DNA from: Actinotalea sp. | GTDB taxonomy: Bacteria; Actinomycetota; Actinomycetes; Actinomycetales; Cellulomonadaceae | Direction: 5' to 3' | DNA length: 11,807 nt | Assembly: GCA_014360395.1 (NCBI GenBank) | Contig: JACIXM010000330.1 | Span: 1 to 11,807, forward strand | Part shown: piece by piece, positions 1 through 5,916 of the stretch | Layout: every line of letters starts with the position of its first letter | Numbering within the stretch: the stretch's first letter is position 1 | Made by a program: the position numbers and the translations under genes | The notes under the pieces: generated by a model | What the model saw: only the letters and a program-made list of their open reading frames with translations | Told to the model about the DNA's origin: nothing | Database searches by the model: none

Positions 1-305
1 AGCGGCGAGGGCCGCCACATCGCGTAGATCTCGCGCACCGTCTGCGGGATCTCGACGTAGCGCTCGGTGGTGACCTCCTGCTCGATGAGCGCCATCGGGA
101 ACAGCGGCGCGAGGTCCTGCGGCCCGAGCGGCTCGTGGGTCCCGGGGTGCAGGTGGGGCGGCACCGGCTCGGGCAGGTCCGCGGCCAGGTTGTACCAGTG
201 GGTCGGCACCGTGGACGGGACCTCGACGCCGAGCGGCTCGAGGGGCCGGGGGGCGGGCGCGGCGAGGGCCGTCGCGCCCTGGGGGGAGAGGTCTGCTCCG
301 GTCAC
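1..305 (-). CDS. trpB: TrpB2-type tryptophan synthase beta chain, N-terminal part (cut by window edge)
   Basis: The minus strand from a GTG at 305-303 stays open to the window edge and gives 101 codons. The product contains THWYNLAADLPEPVPPHLHP, then GPQDLAPLFPMALIEQEV, YVEIPQTVREIY and finally WRPSPL. This order is typical of the TrpB2 class of PLP-dependent tryptophan synthase beta chains, which carry an N-terminal extension absent from ordinary TrpB1. The enzyme condenses indole with serine to make tryptophan in the cytoplasm. The PLP lysine and the rest of the fold lie outside the window. An AAGGG seven bases before the GTG is a fair ribosome binding site, and a sigma70-like promoter lies just upstream (340-369). 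It stands divergent to the DUF554 gene, with no trpA or other trp gene visible. TrpB2 may work as a stand-alone indole-salvage enzyme or serine deaminase; that is family knowledge, not seen here. Confidence 0.88.
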   Translation of the reverse strand, partial: MTGADLSPQGATALAAPAPRPLEPLGVEVPSTVPTHWYNLAADLPEPVPPHLHPGTHEPLGPQDLAPLFPMALIEQEVTTERYVEIPQTVREIYAMWRPSP

Positions 306-339
306 GGCGGCACCCTTCGTCCTCGGGAGGTGTGGCGCG

Positions 340-369
340 AGGATAGCGCTCGGTGGGCGTTAGGGTCAG
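340..369 (-). promoter_or_regulatory. Probable promoter of the TrpB2 gene
   Basis: On the minus strand a -10 box TATCCT (340-345) is preceded by an 18-bp spacer and a -35-like CTGACC (364-369), four of six matches to TTGACA. It would start transcription near base 333 and leave a leader of roughly 28 bases that contains the AAGGG ribosome binding site. The -35 overlaps the -10 proposed for the divergent DUF554 gene. Inferred from sequence only. Confidence 0.45.
361..366 (+). promoter_or_regulatory. -10 box for a leaderless DUF554 transcript
   Basis: TAGGGT fits the actinobacterial -10 consensus TANNNT and ends seven bases before the GTG at 374, so transcription would begin at or next to the start codon. 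No convincing -35 lies 16-18 bases upstream. The same AGGG could instead act as a Shine-Dalgarno eight bases before the GTG, so the leaderless reading is not certain. Confidence 0.4.
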
Positions 370-373
370 CGCC

Positions 374-1141
374 GTGGACGGCGCGTTCCCGGGCCTCGGG
401 ACCCTCATCAACATGACGACGATCGTGGTCGGGGCCCTCCTCGGGATCGCCGTCGGCAACCGGCTGCAGGCCCGCACGCGCGGCGTCGTCACCGACAGCC
501 TCGGCCTGGTCACCCTGCTGCTCGCCGCCCTGTCCGCGGTCGCGGTGACGGACGCCGCGTATGTCGGCGCGCTGCCCACGGGCGCGCCGGTGCTCGTCGT
601 CCTCGGCGCGCTGCTCGTCGGTGGGATCACCGGCTCGCTGCTGCGCCTGGAGGAGCGGCTCGCGGGCCTGGGCGGCAAGGTCCACACCTGGACCACCCGC
701 CGGTGGAGCGGGGCGGACCTCGCCGGGCGGGAGCGCTTCGTCGAGGGCTGGCTGGCGGCGTCGCTGCTGTTCTGCGTCGGGCCGCTCGCGGTGCTGGGCA
801 GCCTGTCGGACGGCCTGGGGCGGGGGATCGAGCAGCTCCTGCTCAAGTCGGTGCTCGACGGGTTCGCCGCGCTGGCGTTCGCCTCGACCTTCGGGGTCGG
901 CGTCCTGCTGTCCGCGCTGTCCGTCGGCGTGGTCCAGGGCGCGCTGACGCTGCTGGGCATGCTGCTCGGCCAGTTCCTGCCCGAGCCCCACATCGCGGCC
1001 CTGACGGCGACCGGGGGCCTGCTGCTCGTCGGCATCGCCCTGCGGCTGCTGCGCGTCCGGGAGGACCTGCCGGTCGCGGCCATGCTCCCGGCCCTGGTCG
1101 TCGCCCCCTTGCTGACCGAGCTCGTGATCCGCCTGTCCTGA
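374..1141 (+). CDS. DUF554 (YdfK-like) integral membrane protein
   Basis: The product is 255 residues, mostly hydrophobic, with about seven membrane segments (roughly residues 10-30, 42-60, 70-92, 125-145, 160-185, 210-225 and 235-252). DUF554 signatures are the start PGLGTLIN followed by a small-residue-rich helix, LGLVTLLLAALSA, FCVGPLAVLGSLSDG near 133-147, KSVLDGFAALAFASTFGVGV near 158-177, and TATGGLLLVGIALRLL near 211-226. The family's role is unknown; members are inner-membrane proteins sometimes suspected to be transporters. I chose the GTG at 374 because family members begin a few residues before PGLGTLIN. The open frame reaches a GTG at 353, which would add seven residues (VGVRVSA) unlike the family. 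Its TGA overlaps the ribosome binding site of the LLM oxidoreductase gene, so the two are almost certainly one transcript. Confidence 0.88.
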   Translation: MDGAFPGLGTLINMTTIVVGALLGIAVGNRLQARTRGVVTDSLGLVTLLLAALSAVAVTDAAYVGALPTGAPVLVVLGALLVGGITGSLLRLEERLAGLGGKVHTWTTRRWSGADLAGRERFVEGWLAASLLFCVGPLAVLGSLSDGLGRGIEQLLLKSVLDGFAALAFASTFGVGVLLSALSVGVVQGALTLLGMLLGQFLPEPHIAALTATGGLLLVGIALRLLRVREDLPVAAMLPALVVAPLLTELVIRLS

Positions 1142-1147
1142 GGAGGG
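1141..1147 (+). promoter_or_regulatory. Strong ribosome binding site overlapping the upstream stop codon
   Basis: AGGAGGG begins on the last base of the DUF554 TGA (1139-1141) and lies four bases before the ATG at 1152. This fixes the start of the oxidoreductase gene and implies translational coupling between the two genes. Confidence 0.75.
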
Positions 1148-1151
1148 ACCC

Positions 1152-2114
1152 ATGACCGCACCCTTGCCGACGATCGGGGCCCTGCTCCCCCGCGACCTGC
1201 CCGTGGCGGACGTGCTGCCGTTCGTCCGCGACGTCGAAGAGCTCGGGTTCGAGGAGCTGTGGGTCGTCGAGGACTGCTTCTTCCGCGGCGGCATCGCGCA
1301 GGCCGCGGTCGCCCTCGCCTCGACGAGCCGCCTGCGCGTCGGCGTGGGGATCCTGCCCGCGGCCGCCCGCAACGTCGCCTTCGCGGCGCTGGAGCTGGCG
1401 ACCCTCGCGGAGCTCTACCCGGGCCGTCTGGTCGCCGGCGTGGGCCACGGCATGCCGGGGTGGATCCGTCAGGTGGGCGCCTGGCCGGCCAGCCCGCTGA
1501 CGCTGCTGGACGAGCAGCTCGCGGCCCTGCGCGCGATCCTGCGCGGTGAGGAGGTGACGACGGACGGTCGGTACGTCCGCCTGGACGCCGTGCGCCTCGA
1601 CTCCCCGCCCACGGTGCCGCCGCCGGTGCTCGCGGGGGTGCGCGGGCCACGGTCCCTCGAGGTCGCCGGTCGCGCTGCCGACGGCGTCGTCCTGGCCGAG
1701 CCGGTCACGCCGGAGTACGTCCGGGCGGTGCGCGACCAGGCGGCGGGCGGGCCCGACCTGCGCGTCGTGGCCTACGAGATCGCGGCCGTGGACGACGACG
1801 TCGCCGCGGCGCGCGCCCGGGCCCGGGCCGCCCTGCTGTGGGTGGGCGAGCCGGACGTCGCGGTGCACCTCGTCGGGCTGCCGTTCGCCGACGACCTGGC
1901 CCGCCTGCGCGCCGAGCACACGGACCGGCACGCGTTCGCCGCCGCGCTGCCGGACGCGTGGGTCGACGAGCTGGCCGTCGTCGGGACGCCGTCCGACGCG
2001 CGCCGCCGCCTCGCGGAGCTGGCCGACGCCGGCACGGACGGCGTGGTCCTCGTCCCCGTCGGCCCGGACCCGCTCGCCGCGCTGCACCGGCTCGCACGCG
2101 TCCTGCCGGGCTGA
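1152..2114 (+). CDS. LLM-class flavin-dependent oxidoreductase (luciferase-like)
   Basis: The 320-residue product has the bacterial-luciferase TIM-barrel pattern: an N-terminal strand (TIGALLP), AEELGF-type helix FVRDVEELGFEELWVVED at 24-41, LRVGVGILP at 61-69, NVAFAALELATLAELYPGRLVAGVGHG at 74-100, LLDEQLAALRAILRGEEVTTDGRYVRL at 118-144, PPVLAGVRGPRSLEVAGRAADGVVL at 157-180, and a C-terminal GTPSDARRRLAELADAGTDGVVLVP at 278-302. Enzymes of this type use FMN or coenzyme F420 to oxidise or reduce small organic substrates. Which cofactor and substrate apply here cannot be told; in actinobacteria an F420-dependent role is common. It follows the DUF554 gene in one transcript, with an AGGAGGG ribosome binding site fixing the ATG. 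Length is normal and no truncation is seen. It converges on the HAD gene, whose stop is 27 bases away. Confidence 0.9.
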   Translation: MTAPLPTIGALLPRDLPVADVLPFVRDVEELGFEELWVVEDCFFRGGIAQAAVALASTSRLRVGVGILPAAARNVAFAALELATLAELYPGRLVAGVGHGMPGWIRQVGAWPASPLTLLDEQLAALRAILRGEEVTTDGRYVRLDAVRLDSPPTVPPPVLAGVRGPRSLEVAGRAADGVVLAEPVTPEYVRAVRDQAAGGPDLRVVAYEIAAVDDDVAAARARARAALLWVGEPDVAVHLVGLPFADDLARLRAEHTDRHAFAAALPDAWVDELAVVGTPSDARRRLAELADAGTDGVVLVPVGPDPLAALHRLARVLPG

Positions 2115-2127
2115 GACCGCTCCTGCG

Positions 2128-2141
2128 CGGCCGCGGGGCCG
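2128..2141. terminator. Small hairpin between convergent genes (weak terminator candidate)
   Basis: CGGCC-GCGG-GGCCG forms a perfect five-base-pair stem with a four-base loop in the 27-bp gap between the convergent oxidoreductase and HAD stops. It could work in both directions, but there is no T-tract and such short GC stems are common in DNA of this composition. Confidence 0.25.
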
Positions 2142-3020
2142 TCAGCGACGCGGGAGCGGCGCGAGCCCGGGCAGGTCCAGGCCCAGGAGCCCGGCGACGG
2201 TCCGGACGACGCCGTCCTCCGTGTGGGCGGGCGCGACGTAGCGCGCCCGGTCCAGCACCTCGGGGTGGGCGTTGGCCATGGCGAACGACAGCTCGGCCGC
2301 CTCCAGCATCTGCAGGTCGTTGAGGTAGTCGCCGAACGCCATCGTCTGGGCGGGAGTGATCCCGTAGGTCTCCTGCAGGCGGCGCACCGCCGCCCCCTTG
2401 TGCGTCGTCGCGCTGAGGACGTCGACCCAGTGCGCGCTGGAGACCACCACCTGGTGCGTGCTGCGCAGCTCGGCCAGGGCCGGGGCGACCGACTCCTCCG
2501 ACGAGCCGAACGTGAAGACCGCGACCTTGAGCACGTCGTCCTCGACGGCGAGCACGTCGTCGACCTCCGTCAGCAGCGTGTAGTAGCGGTCCGCCTCCCG
2601 GCGGAAGGCCGGGTCACGCCGCTCGACGTACGCCGACGCCTTCCCGCACAGCACGACCCCGACGTCGACACCGGCGACCGCCAGGTCACGGACGATCCCG
2701 ACCACCCGCTCGATGACGGGCCGCTCCAGCACGTCGGAGCTGAGCTCCACCCCGTCCCGCACCACGTACGCGCCGTTCTCGGCGATGAACGGCAGGCCCT
2801 CGCCCAGCTCGCCGAGGTGGGCCGCGATGTTGGCGTACTGCCGACCGCTCGCCGGGCAGAACAGCACGTCGCGGCGGGCGAGCTCGGCGAGCAGCGGCCC
2901 GAGCAGCTCCGGCAGGCGGTGCTCGTGGTCCAGCAGGGTCCCGTCCATGTCGACGGTCACGAGGCGGACGTCCGCGACGTCCTCGGGCGCGGGCAGGACG
3001 AGGTCCGGGGCGACGGTCAT
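2142..3020 (-). CDS. Cof-type HAD-IIB family phosphatase
   Basis: The 292-residue product carries all four HAD motifs. Motif I is VTVDMDGTLLD with nucleophile Asp24 and Asp26, motif II is CPASGR (Ser58), motif III is the lysine in THKGAAVRRL (Lys208), and motif IV is FGDYLNDLQML (Asp231, Asp235). The cap inserted between motifs II and III marks the type IIB (Cof) subgroup, which dephosphorylates sugar phosphates, phosphorylated cofactors or other small phosphoesters in the cytoplasm using magnesium. The real substrate cannot be inferred. Two starts are possible: ATG at 3020, preceded by GACAAT and six bases as in a leaderless transcript, or GTG at 3038, which adds MTDNGG and has no good Shine-Dalgarno. 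I prefer the ATG. It lies 34 bases after the DDAH stop on the same strand, so read-through from dnaG-DDAH is also likely. Confidence 0.88.
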   Translation of the reverse strand: MTVAPDLVLPAPEDVADVRLVTVDMDGTLLDHEHRLPELLGPLLAELARRDVLFCPASGRQYANIAAHLGELGEGLPFIAENGAYVVRDGVELSSDVLERPVIERVVGIVRDLAVAGVDVGVVLCGKASAYVERRDPAFRREADRYYTLLTEVDDVLAVEDDVLKVAVFTFGSSEESVAPALAELRSTHQVVVSSAHWVDVLSATTHKGAAVRRLQETYGITPAQTMAFGDYLNDLQMLEAAELSFAMANAHPEVLDRARYVAPAHTEDGVVRTVAGLLGLDLPGLAPLPRR

Positions 3021-3026
3021 CCCACC

Positions 3027-3032
3027 ATTGTC
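3027..3032 (-). promoter_or_regulatory. Possible -10 box (GACAAT) for the HAD gene
   Basis: On the minus strand GACAAT ends six bases before the ATG at 3020, the same spacing as the better TANNNT boxes before dgt and dnaG. The first base departs from consensus, and the box would lie inside the coding region if the GTG at 3038 is used, so support is weak. Confidence 0.25.
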
Positions 3033-3054
3033 GGTCACGTCGCGCCGGGCGGCG

Positions 3055-3834
3055 TCAGGCGGTCGCTCCGGGCAGCTCCCGCACCCTCACGGACAGGCAG
3101 GTGACGCAGCCCTCGAGCTTCTCGTACTCGGAGATGTCCACGGGCACGGGCGTCCAGCCCAGGCCCGCGAGCAGGTCGGCCGTCCGGGGCGCGGACGCGG
3201 ACATCAGCAGCCGGCCCTCCCCCAGGTCGACGACGGCGGTCCCGTGCTCCTCCGGGACCGGCAGGAACCGCGGGAACAGGCGCGGCGCGTCGACGACCGG
3301 CTCGTAGCCGATGACGGTCCCGTCGGGCAGCGCGGTGACCGCCGTCTTGAGGTGGAGCACGGTGGTGACCGGGACCGCCACGACGGTGGCCCCGTGCGGC
3401 TCGAGCAGCGTGCGCAGCTGCGCGACGGCGGCCGCGTTCGTCCGGTCGCTGCGGCCCACGTAGACCGTGTCGCCGACCTTCAGCACGTCTCCCCCGTCCA
3501 GCGTCGCGGGCTCCTCCAGGTGGACGACGCCCGCCCCCATCTCCCTCAGCACGGCCTCCGTCGCCCGCTCCTCGCCCCGCCGGGTCGGGTGGCCCGGACG
3601 GGCCACCACCGCCGTGCCGCGGAACAGCACCACCGTGTCCTCGACGAAGACGCTGTCGGGGTGCTCCGGGGCGGCCGGCACCTCGACGACGTCCCAGCCC
3701 GCGGCACGCAGCGCCGCGACGTACTCCTCCCACTGCGCGACGGCCCGGTCGGGGTCGACAGGGACCCGCTCGATGTGGTCGACGACGCCCTCGGCCAGAC
3801 GGGGCGAGGGACGACGGACGAGGGCGGTGCGCAT
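3055..3834 (-). CDS. ddaH: N(omega),N(omega)-dimethylarginine dimethylaminohydrolase (DDAH)
   Basis: The 259-residue product belongs to the guanidine-modifying (pentein) superfamily. Landmarks in order: HPDSVFVEDTVVLF at 58-71 with the Glu65-Asp66 pair, EPATLDGGDVLKVGDTVYVG at 108-127, SDRTN at 129-133, VLHLKTAVTALPDG at 159-172 with the catalytic histidine His161, and EGCVTCLSVRV at 241-251 with the catalytic cysteine, most likely Cys246 of the TC pair. The LDGGDVL...VG.S.RTN and LHLK blocks closely follow mammalian DDAH. The expected reaction turns asymmetric dimethylarginine into citrulline and dimethylamine in the cytoplasm; a related arginine or citrulline-forming hydrolysis cannot be excluded. 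AAGGAG four bases before the ATG fixes the start. It lies 29 bases after the dnaG stop and 34 bases before the HAD ATG, so it probably shares the dnaG transcript. No methylarginine-related neighbour is visible. Confidence 0.88.
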   Translation of the reverse strand: MRTALVRRPSPRLAEGVVDHIERVPVDPDRAVAQWEEYVAALRAAGWDVVEVPAAPEHPDSVFVEDTVVLFRGTAVVARPGHPTRRGEERATEAVLREMGAGVVHLEEPATLDGGDVLKVGDTVYVGRSDRTNAAAVAQLRTLLEPHGATVVAVPVTTVLHLKTAVTALPDGTVIGYEPVVDAPRLFPRFLPVPEEHGTAVVDLGEGRLLMSASAPRTADLLAGLGWTPVPVDISEYEKLEGCVTCLSVRVRELPGATA

Positions 3835-3838
3835 GGGT

Positions 3839-3844
3839 CTCCTT
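3839..3844 (-). promoter_or_regulatory. Ribosome binding site of the DDAH gene
   Basis: AAGGAG on the minus strand lies four bases before the ATG at 3834, inside the 29-base dnaG-DDAH gap. It lets the gene be translated from a dnaG read-through transcript and fixes the start. Confidence 0.65.
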
Positions 3845-3863
3845 CGACGGGTCGGGTGCGGGG

Positions 3864-5834
3864 TCAGGACTCCTGGCGCAGCGCGCGGCGCCGACCCTCC
3901 AGGGCGATGAGCTCGGCGAACGCCCCCTGGTAGGCGTCCGCGTCCCCCTGCGGGTCCATCCGCTGCAGCCGTCCGCGCAGGTCCGCGATCCGGCGGGTGA
4001 TGCCGAGGTCCACGAGCGCGGCCACCACCCCGCGCGCGTACCCGTCGATCGCGTCGGGGCGGTCCTCCGGCAGCGGCGTGACGGCGAGCTCGAGCACCAG
4101 CGGCTGCACGGGCAGGGCCGCCTCCTCCCGGACCCGCTCGACCCAGACCGCCGGCGAACCCCCGGCCGCGGAGGCCAGGCCGCCCGCGGCCCGGATCGCC
4201 TCGTGCACGGCCCGGAACGCCGGGACGGTGAACGCGTCCGGTGCGAGGTCGTCGACCGCGGCGGCGTCGACGGCGCCCGGGTGCTGCAGGAGGACCTCCA
4301 GGGCGTTCCGCTCGAGCTTGGCGACGGGGTCGGTGCGGTCCGGTGCGACGAGTCGCGGCCGCGCCGGTGCACCGTCGGGCGACGGTCCCCCGGGGCGCTC
4401 CCCGGGTCCCAGCATGGTCGGGTGACGCCGCCCGGCCTCCGAGGCGCGCTCCCCCGGCGCACCGTCGCGCGGGCGGCGCCCGGCCGCGGCGACCTCGCGC
4501 AGCACCGCGTCGGCCTCCATGCCGAGCCAGCCCGCCAGCATCCGGGAGTACTCGGGGCGCAGCGCCGCGTCCCGGATCCCCGCGACCACCGGGGCGGAGG
4601 CGCGCAGCGCGGCGACGCGGCCCTCCGCGGTGTCCAGGTCGTGCTGCCGCAGCGTCGAACGGATGACGAACTCGAACAGCGGCTGACGCCCGGCGACGAG
4701 CGCCTGGACGGCGTCCGGGCCCTTCTCCTGGCGCAGCTCGCAGGGATCCATGCCGCTGGGCTCCACGGCGACGAAGGTCTGGGCGAAGAACCGCTGGTCC
4801 TCGCCGAACGCGCGCAGGGCGGCCTTCTGGCCGGCCTCATCCCCGTCGAACGTGAAGATCACCTCGCCCCCGACCGACGTCCCGGACGCGAGCTGCACCC
4901 CGCCCCCGGCGGAGGTGTCCCCGAGCAGCCGGCGCACGATCCGCGCGTGGTCCGAGCCGAAGGCCGTGCCGCAGGTCGCGACCGCCGTCGGCACGCCGGA
5001 CAGGTGCGCGGCCATGACGTCGGTGTAGCCCTCGACGACGACGACCTGGCGGCGCCTGGCGATCTCCCGCTTGGCCAGGTCGATGCCGTAGAGCACCTGC
5101 GCCTTCCTGTACAGCGCGGTCTCCGGGCTGTTGAGGTACTTCGGACCCTGGTCGTCCTCGAGCAGGCGGCGCGCCCCGAAGCCGACGACGTCGCCGGTCA
5201 CGTCGCGGATCGGCCACACCAGGCGCCCCCGGAACCGGTCGTACTGCCCGCGGTTGCCCTGGCTCATCAGGCCCGAGGCGGTGAGCTCGGCCTCCGTGAA
5301 GCCCTTGGCGCGCAGGTGGCGCAGGAGGTGGTCCCAGCCCTGCGGGGCGAAGCCCACGCCGAACTGCTCCGCGGCGGCACGGTCGAAGCCCCGCTCGGCG
5401 AGGAACTGCCGCCCGACGGCGGCGGCCGGGGTCAGCAGCTGCTCGGCGTAGTACGCCGCGGCGTGCCGGTGCGCCTCGAGCAGGCGCTGCCGGCGCCCGG
5501 GCTCCTCGCCGGGGCGGACCGCGCCGCCCTCCTCGTACCGCAGCTGCACCCCGACGCGGCCGGCGAGGTGCTCGACGGCCTCGGTGAACCCGAGTCCGTC
5601 GATCTTCTGCAGGAACGAGATGACGTCCCCGCCCTCCCCGCACCCGAAGCAGTGCCAGTAGCCGACCTGGGGGCGCACGTGGAAGGACGGCGTGCGCTCG
5701 TCGTGGAAAGGGCACAGGCCCTTGAGCGACCCGACGCCCGCGGGCTTGAGGGTGACGTGCTCCCCGACGACGTCCTCGATCCGGGCACGCTCACGGACGC
5801 TCGTCACGTCCTCGCGTCGGATCCGTCCTGCCAC
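3864..5834 (-). CDS. dnaG: DNA primase DnaG
   Basis: The 656-residue product makes the RNA primers for DNA replication. The N-terminal zinc-binding domain (1-100) holds Cys41, His44, Cys62 and Cys65 in [12 protein letters not shown]...[13 protein letters not shown]. The RNA polymerase core follows, with the basic-groove motif [14 protein letters not shown] at 231-244. The Toprim site has [14 protein letters not shown] with Glu268, FTFDGDEAG with Asp330 and Asp332, and GMDPCEL with Asp363. An insert rich in Gly, Ser and Thr (about 305-323) sits between the Toprim helices. A Pro/Gly/Arg-rich linker (about 450-500) leads to the C-terminal helicase-binding domain (about 505-650). The start [10 protein letters not shown] is typical of actinobacterial DnaG and uses GTG, six bases after a TAGACT box, suggesting leaderless translation. 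dgt lies 82 bases upstream on the same strand, a neighbourhood conserved in actinobacteria. The gene appears intact. Confidence 0.97.
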   Translation of the reverse strand: MAGRIRREDVTSVRERARIEDVVGEHVTLKPAGVGSLKGLCPFHDERTPSFHVRPQVGYWHCFGCGEGGDVISFLQKIDGLGFTEAVEHLAGRVGVQLRYEEGGAVRPGEEPGRRQRLLEAHRHAAAYYAEQLLTPAAAVGRQFLAERGFDRAAAEQFGVGFAPQGWDHLLRHLRAKGFTEAELTASGLMSQGNRGQYDRFRGRLVWPIRDVTGDVVGFGARRLLEDDQGPKYLNSPETALYRKAQVLYGIDLAKREIARRRQVVVVEGYTDVMAAHLSGVPTAVATCGTAFGSDHARIVRRLLGDTSAGGGVQLASGTSVGGEVIFTFDGDEAGQKAALRAFGEDQRFFAQTFVAVEPSGMDPCELRQEKGPDAVQALVAGRQPLFEFVIRSTLRQHDLDTAEGRVAALRASAPVVAGIRDAALRPEYSRMLAGWLGMEADAVLREVAAAGRRPRDGAPGERASEAGRRHPTMLGPGERPGGPSPDGAPARPRLVAPDRTDPVAKLERNALEVLLQHPGAVDAAAVDDLAPDAFTVPAFRAVHEAIRAAGGLASAAGGSPAVWVERVREEAALPVQPLVLELAVTPLPEDRPDAIDGYARGVVAALVDLGITRRIADLRGRLQRMDPQGDADAYQGAFAELIALEGRRRALRQES

Positions 5835-5840
5835 GGCGCG

Positions 5841-5846
5841 AGTCTA
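5841..5846 (-). promoter_or_regulatory. -10 box for a leaderless dnaG transcript
   Basis: TAGACT on the minus strand fits TANNNT and ends six bases before the dnaG GTG, so the transcript would begin at or beside the start codon. No Shine-Dalgarno is present in the six-base gap. No clear -35 is seen. Directly upstream, 5847-5861 form a six-base-pair dyad (GGGCCG-CCG-CGGCCC), which could bind a regulator or end the dgt transcript. Confidence 0.5.
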
Positions 5847-5881
5847 GGGCCGCCGCGGCCCACTCCCGCGCTGTCCCCGGC

Positions 5882-5913
5882 GCGCGAGCGGGCCGTCGCC
5901 GCAGGTCCCGCGC
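5882..5913 (-). terminator. Imperfect hairpin after dgt (possible terminator)
   Basis: Four bases after the dgt stop the minus-strand transcript can pair GCGCGGG (5907-5913) with CCCGC and GCGC (5882-5892), with a two-base bulge and a loop of about 14 bases. A second, perfect six-base-pair stem lies at 5847-5861. Neither has a U-tract, so this may be a pause or a partial terminator between dgt and dnaG. Both are GC-rich enough to arise by chance. Confidence 0.25.
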
Positions 5914-5916
5914 GGT

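Noticed and set aside
67..416. Plus-strand open frames at the left edge
   Set aside because: They are antisense to the TrpB2 N-terminus, whose WYNLAADLPEP and WRPSPL motifs are unmistakable.
302..1372. 356-codon minus-strand open frame opposite DUF554
   Set aside because: The composition is Gln/Arg/Asp-rich antisense noise, and it would cover the divergent promoter region.
843..2087. 414-codon minus-strand open frame
   Set aside because: It is antisense to the LLM oxidoreductase and DUF554 genes, both of which have clear family motifs and, for the former, a strong ribosome binding site.
3035..4840. 601-codon minus-strand open frame across dnaG and DDAH
   Set aside because: It runs out of frame through two well-recognised genes and is low-complexity Arg/Pro/Ser sequence.
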